64,000 nucleotides of DNA from Siphonodentalium dalli (Eukaryota; Mollusca; Scaphopoda; Gadilida; Siphonodentaliidae): the NCBI GenBank assembly GCA_032622095.1, contig CP136062.1, positions 55,469,849 to 55,533,848 of the forward strand, written 5' to 3'. The notes below the pieces were generated by a model that was given only the letters and a program-made list of their open reading frames with translations, ran no database searches and was not told where the DNA came from. The position numbers and the translations under genes are program-made. Below, one piece after another: positions 61,078 to 64,000 of the stretch; positions within the stretch are counted from its first letter, which is position 1, and each line of letters starts with the position of its first letter.

Positions 61078-61090
61078 TTCGCAAATATAG
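60303..61090 (+). mobile_element. Tail of the same element, diverged sub-units and (ACAG)n end
   Basis: Sub-units with TCATGGGGATGATTxTATA and GTGGCAATCGGCGAC continue beyond the array. The last part (AACGGCGTCACTTTAGAAAA to ATAGAACACAGACAGACAGA) is homologous to the middle of each 882-bp unit. It ends in a long (ACAG)n run and ATTCGCAAATATAGATATAG. Confidence 0.75.
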
Positions 61091-61250
61091 ATATAGATAG
61101 ATTGAATGCCAGGGGAGAGGAGCTCCGATAAGTTCGGCAACTTGTGCTCCGATCCTCTGTGCCCACACTCATACCATTATTGTTATATTTAATCTGTGTA
61201 ATATATATTGTATATAGTGGGTCACAATAAATATGTTCAAATCAAAAACT
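61091..61250 (+). mobile_element. Probable LINE 3' tail fragment
   Basis: GAGAGGAGCTCCGATAAGTT, CTCCGATCCTCTGTGCCCAC, and a T-rich stretch ending CACAATAAATATGTTCAAAT resemble CR1-type LINE 3' UTRs. No coding part is attached. The call is from general wording only. Confidence 0.4.
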
Positions 61251-62839
61251 AAAACGATGCGACGATTTTCATTTCGAGGGTAAGGGAAATGTATGATATT
61301 GATTATTCTATATCCATATGAAACAGGTTTTGCAGTTCATTGTAACTGTTGAATGGAAAGCCATATAAAATTGTCCTCATTATCTGATTGGATATCAATA
61401 AATGGGGTATTTCTTTCTTCTGGTGCCCGGACAGTTTTACATGCGTTGCCCATTTGTGCTATTTCATTTATACTATATGTCATCTTTTAGTCGAACATTT
61501 GTAGCTCCGTGTGTGGTACTATATGTACAGCCTGTCATCACAATGGCATGAAACTATTGGAAAGAGAGACAACATTTATGATTTGTTACAATGTGTTATG
61601 TGCGCGAATTTGTATTGCCATATGCCGATTTATTTACGAATAAAGTGAACAAATTTGATATTCTATGTTCTATGTTATGTATTCCAATCAAATTTTTAGT
61701 GGGAAAACAAAAACGAGTTATAAATACCTAATAATTACCGATTTCGGATAGGAGTCGTGTTTTTATTAGAATGTGTATTAGTTATTATTATGAAGTGTTG
61801 TTATAACGAAAATATTACAATGTCAAAAACTAAATTACACCCATTTAACTTATATGGCTTACACTTTTAGTGTGAACCCCGACGAGGAAAAGCCCTTTGT
61901 TTGCCTGAAAGTAGGATAATGTCCACATATTGATTCAAAATAATCATATTAATTAATGTAGACATATAGGAATTTCAATTGTTTCAAAAATAGAGAGGAA
62001 TTGGGCTGACATTAAATTTTGTCAACAGTTCATAATAATTTCATCGTATAGAATTGGTCGTAAATAAGACCAGTCCTGTCGAGCTTGATACCCCGATCCA
62101 CATGTAGCCACATGCATCCCTTGCCCAATATAATAAGCTATATTTGTTTGGATATGCTTTCCATGTTTCCATGGCTACATATGCAGAGAGCGATGGCATA
62201 ATTATGTCCAATATGCCAATTATCCCAAATATCTTCCATTGTTTCTATTTCATTTCATTTTCAGAATATGAGTAAGAATCGGCGCCTGAGACGAGGCTAG
62301 GTAGTCTATGTTTGACCAGCTTCAAAAGTTCGAGAAATTCCATTCGCAACCCACCGGTCTGAATTGTCCAACTGCTACCTCAAAGTTTACAACTGTTGGA
62401 AAGTTCTAACCTGGTTACCATTTGAGTCAGACAATGGACTGAACGAATTTTGTTCTAAACGTTCCATATTTCACACTAAATACTGGTAGAAATATCAAAC
62501 TATTGAAAAATATATCCCGACCCCAACCCAACCAATCTTGTAGCTGCAGCCCTGGGGCCTATACTATAGAATACAATTTTTGTAATAGCAGGCTTATTTG
62601 ACCGTACAGAAGGTGTCGAGTACTATAGACCACTGTAATCTAACAGCAAACGCGATTTCTTGGAAATCACAAAAAGACGGCAAATCGAGTACTATCGACC
62701 ACCGTTCGTTAATAGTAGAGGCTCTTATGTCCATTTTTTGGCTCCCGTGTGCATTTTGTGAAGAAATATAGCCACTATGCTCATGATGTTGCTTGATATC
62801 TGGGGAACCAGAAAACAAATGTTAGACACCTGGGGGTCG
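61251..62839. other. No gene recognised
   Basis: Unique-looking AT-rich sequence. A short direct repeat TCGAGTACTATMGACCAC lies at 62618 and 62686. Confidence 0.4.
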
Positions 62840-64000
62840 CGACTGGGTGGATTTATGACGTCATCAAGATGGCCGCCATCCAACATTTCAGAGTAGGCAC
62901 TGAATCAGTTTGATTAATAGCTAGTAGTGAATTTATGGTAGGAAATATAATATTTCTCTGCTGTTGTGATACTATGATAACAGGCTTCACTTTGACAGAA
63001 AAATTGACCACATTTAACCAAGATGGCCGCCAAAATGGCGACCGAAGTTCGGAAAAATGATGAATTTTCACACATGTCTCTTAAAACATTCACGGTTGTT
63101 TGAAATCGGTGGCTAATATCAACTTAATTTTAAATACATTTGAATAACTAACCATTTGAACATGATAATATGTCATACTTTGGGTCTTATTCATACAAAA
63201 TGTCGTCAAAATGTGAATTCATAAATATGCTATGAAATTTTACCAAATATCGATTTTGTAATTCAAGCCAACTGTTAGCCAGAAAATAGCTGAATTTGAT
63301 GACAAACATTTGCAACAGGTTTAAACATATAGATTGCCATATAATTACAACCAAAAAAGTGCATCTGTATTCAAGATGGCGACCAAAATGGTTGCCAAAA
63401 TTGATAAATCACTAAAATTTGTCAAATTTTATTTGATATCACTCCTAATGTGCGATTTAGTTAATATAGGTGCATATATTTGCTCCGTGTTGGCGTAATA
63501 ACATGGAGAGATGAAACAATATCAATAGTTTATGAACAATGGCTGTTTATACTCAAGAATTGGAGAGAATGAAACTTCGAAAATGAGATGAAATCATCAA
63601 AATGGCAACCATGAACAATTTCAGAATTGGCATTGAGTCTGTGAGGAAAATTTAGATAGTGAAATGATTATGTTTCGCGACCAATAATACCATTGGATCA
63701 CACTTCCTCTTGACGGTGCAATTTGGACCTCAAAATCCAAGATGGCTCCCAAAACGGCGACCGAAATTCTAATAATTGATTATTTTTCACACTCGCCTCT
63801 TAAATTATTCACAGCGGTTTGAAATCGGTGGCTACTAGCAACCTTATTTTGAATGAATTATACTATCTAATCATTCGACAACCATGATATGTTAGATTAA
63901 CATATTATTATCCATATGAATCTAAATTCAGGATGGTGACTCAGATGGTTACCAAAATGGAGAAATCATCCAAATTTGCTAGTTTTCATTGATAACGCTC
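62840..64000. repeat. Dispersed repeat with AAGATGGCCGCC words, two ~733-bp units
   Basis: GTCATCAAGATGGCCGCC (62860) and AATCATCAAAATGGCAACC (63593) open two parallel units. Both contain GATGGCxxCCAAAAxGGCGA, CCGAARTTC and GTTTGAAATCGGTGGCTA. The second unit runs off the window end. Confidence 0.85.

Overview
The window is eukaryotic, AT-rich and almost entirely non-coding. It most resembles a marine lophotrochozoan such as a mollusc. That reading rests on a vertebrate-like exon and intron layout, on dispersed repeats opening with TTTAGCTCACCTGAG-like sequence, and on repeats with CCCGGCGTTGCCC heads. The species cannot be named from the sequence.

The only host gene I can support is cystathionine beta-synthase (CBS) on the plus strand. 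Two consecutive internal exons are present (1231-1311 and 5491-5625). They encode the linker after the catalytic domain and the first part of the C-terminal Bateman (CBS) domain. The reading frame crosses the 4.2 kb intron cleanly and both intron phases match the vertebrate gene. The 5' exons must lie before the window. I found no later exon in the remaining 58 kb.

The rest is transposons, their relics and tandem repeats. At 1.8-5.4 kb a 3.6 kb TTAA-type element fills most of the CBS intron and carries a 0.5 kb long-TIR element inside it. At 7-9.5 kb are small dispersed elements and palindromes. At 10-18.3 kb is a nested stack: an old dispersed repeat and minisatellite hold a 5.5 kb element (12308-17834, 9-bp target duplication), which holds a 1.08 kb hAT element (12420-13496, 8-bp duplication, BED-finger relic). 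At 22.1-23.6 kb a broken MULE transposase gene is split by a LINE 3' end. At 23.7-30 kb are tandem arrays of 161, 585, 65 and 122 bp units. At 30-42 kb are dispersed repeat families and a 254-bp double-hairpin hAT MITE (41557-41810). At 42.2-43.0 kb is a further hAT element. At 44-49.7 kb are several short tandem arrays. At 49.9-52.1 kb is a LINE pseudogene with an internal RT deletion. At 52.1-61.1 kb is one element inflated by eight tandem ~882-bp units of two types, ordered A-B-A-B-B-A-B-B. At 62.8-64 kb is a further dispersed repeat.

No operon-like or pathway-level system is visible. The notable content is repeat architecture: higher-order tandem arrays, nested insertions dated by target-site duplications, and a possible composite transposon.
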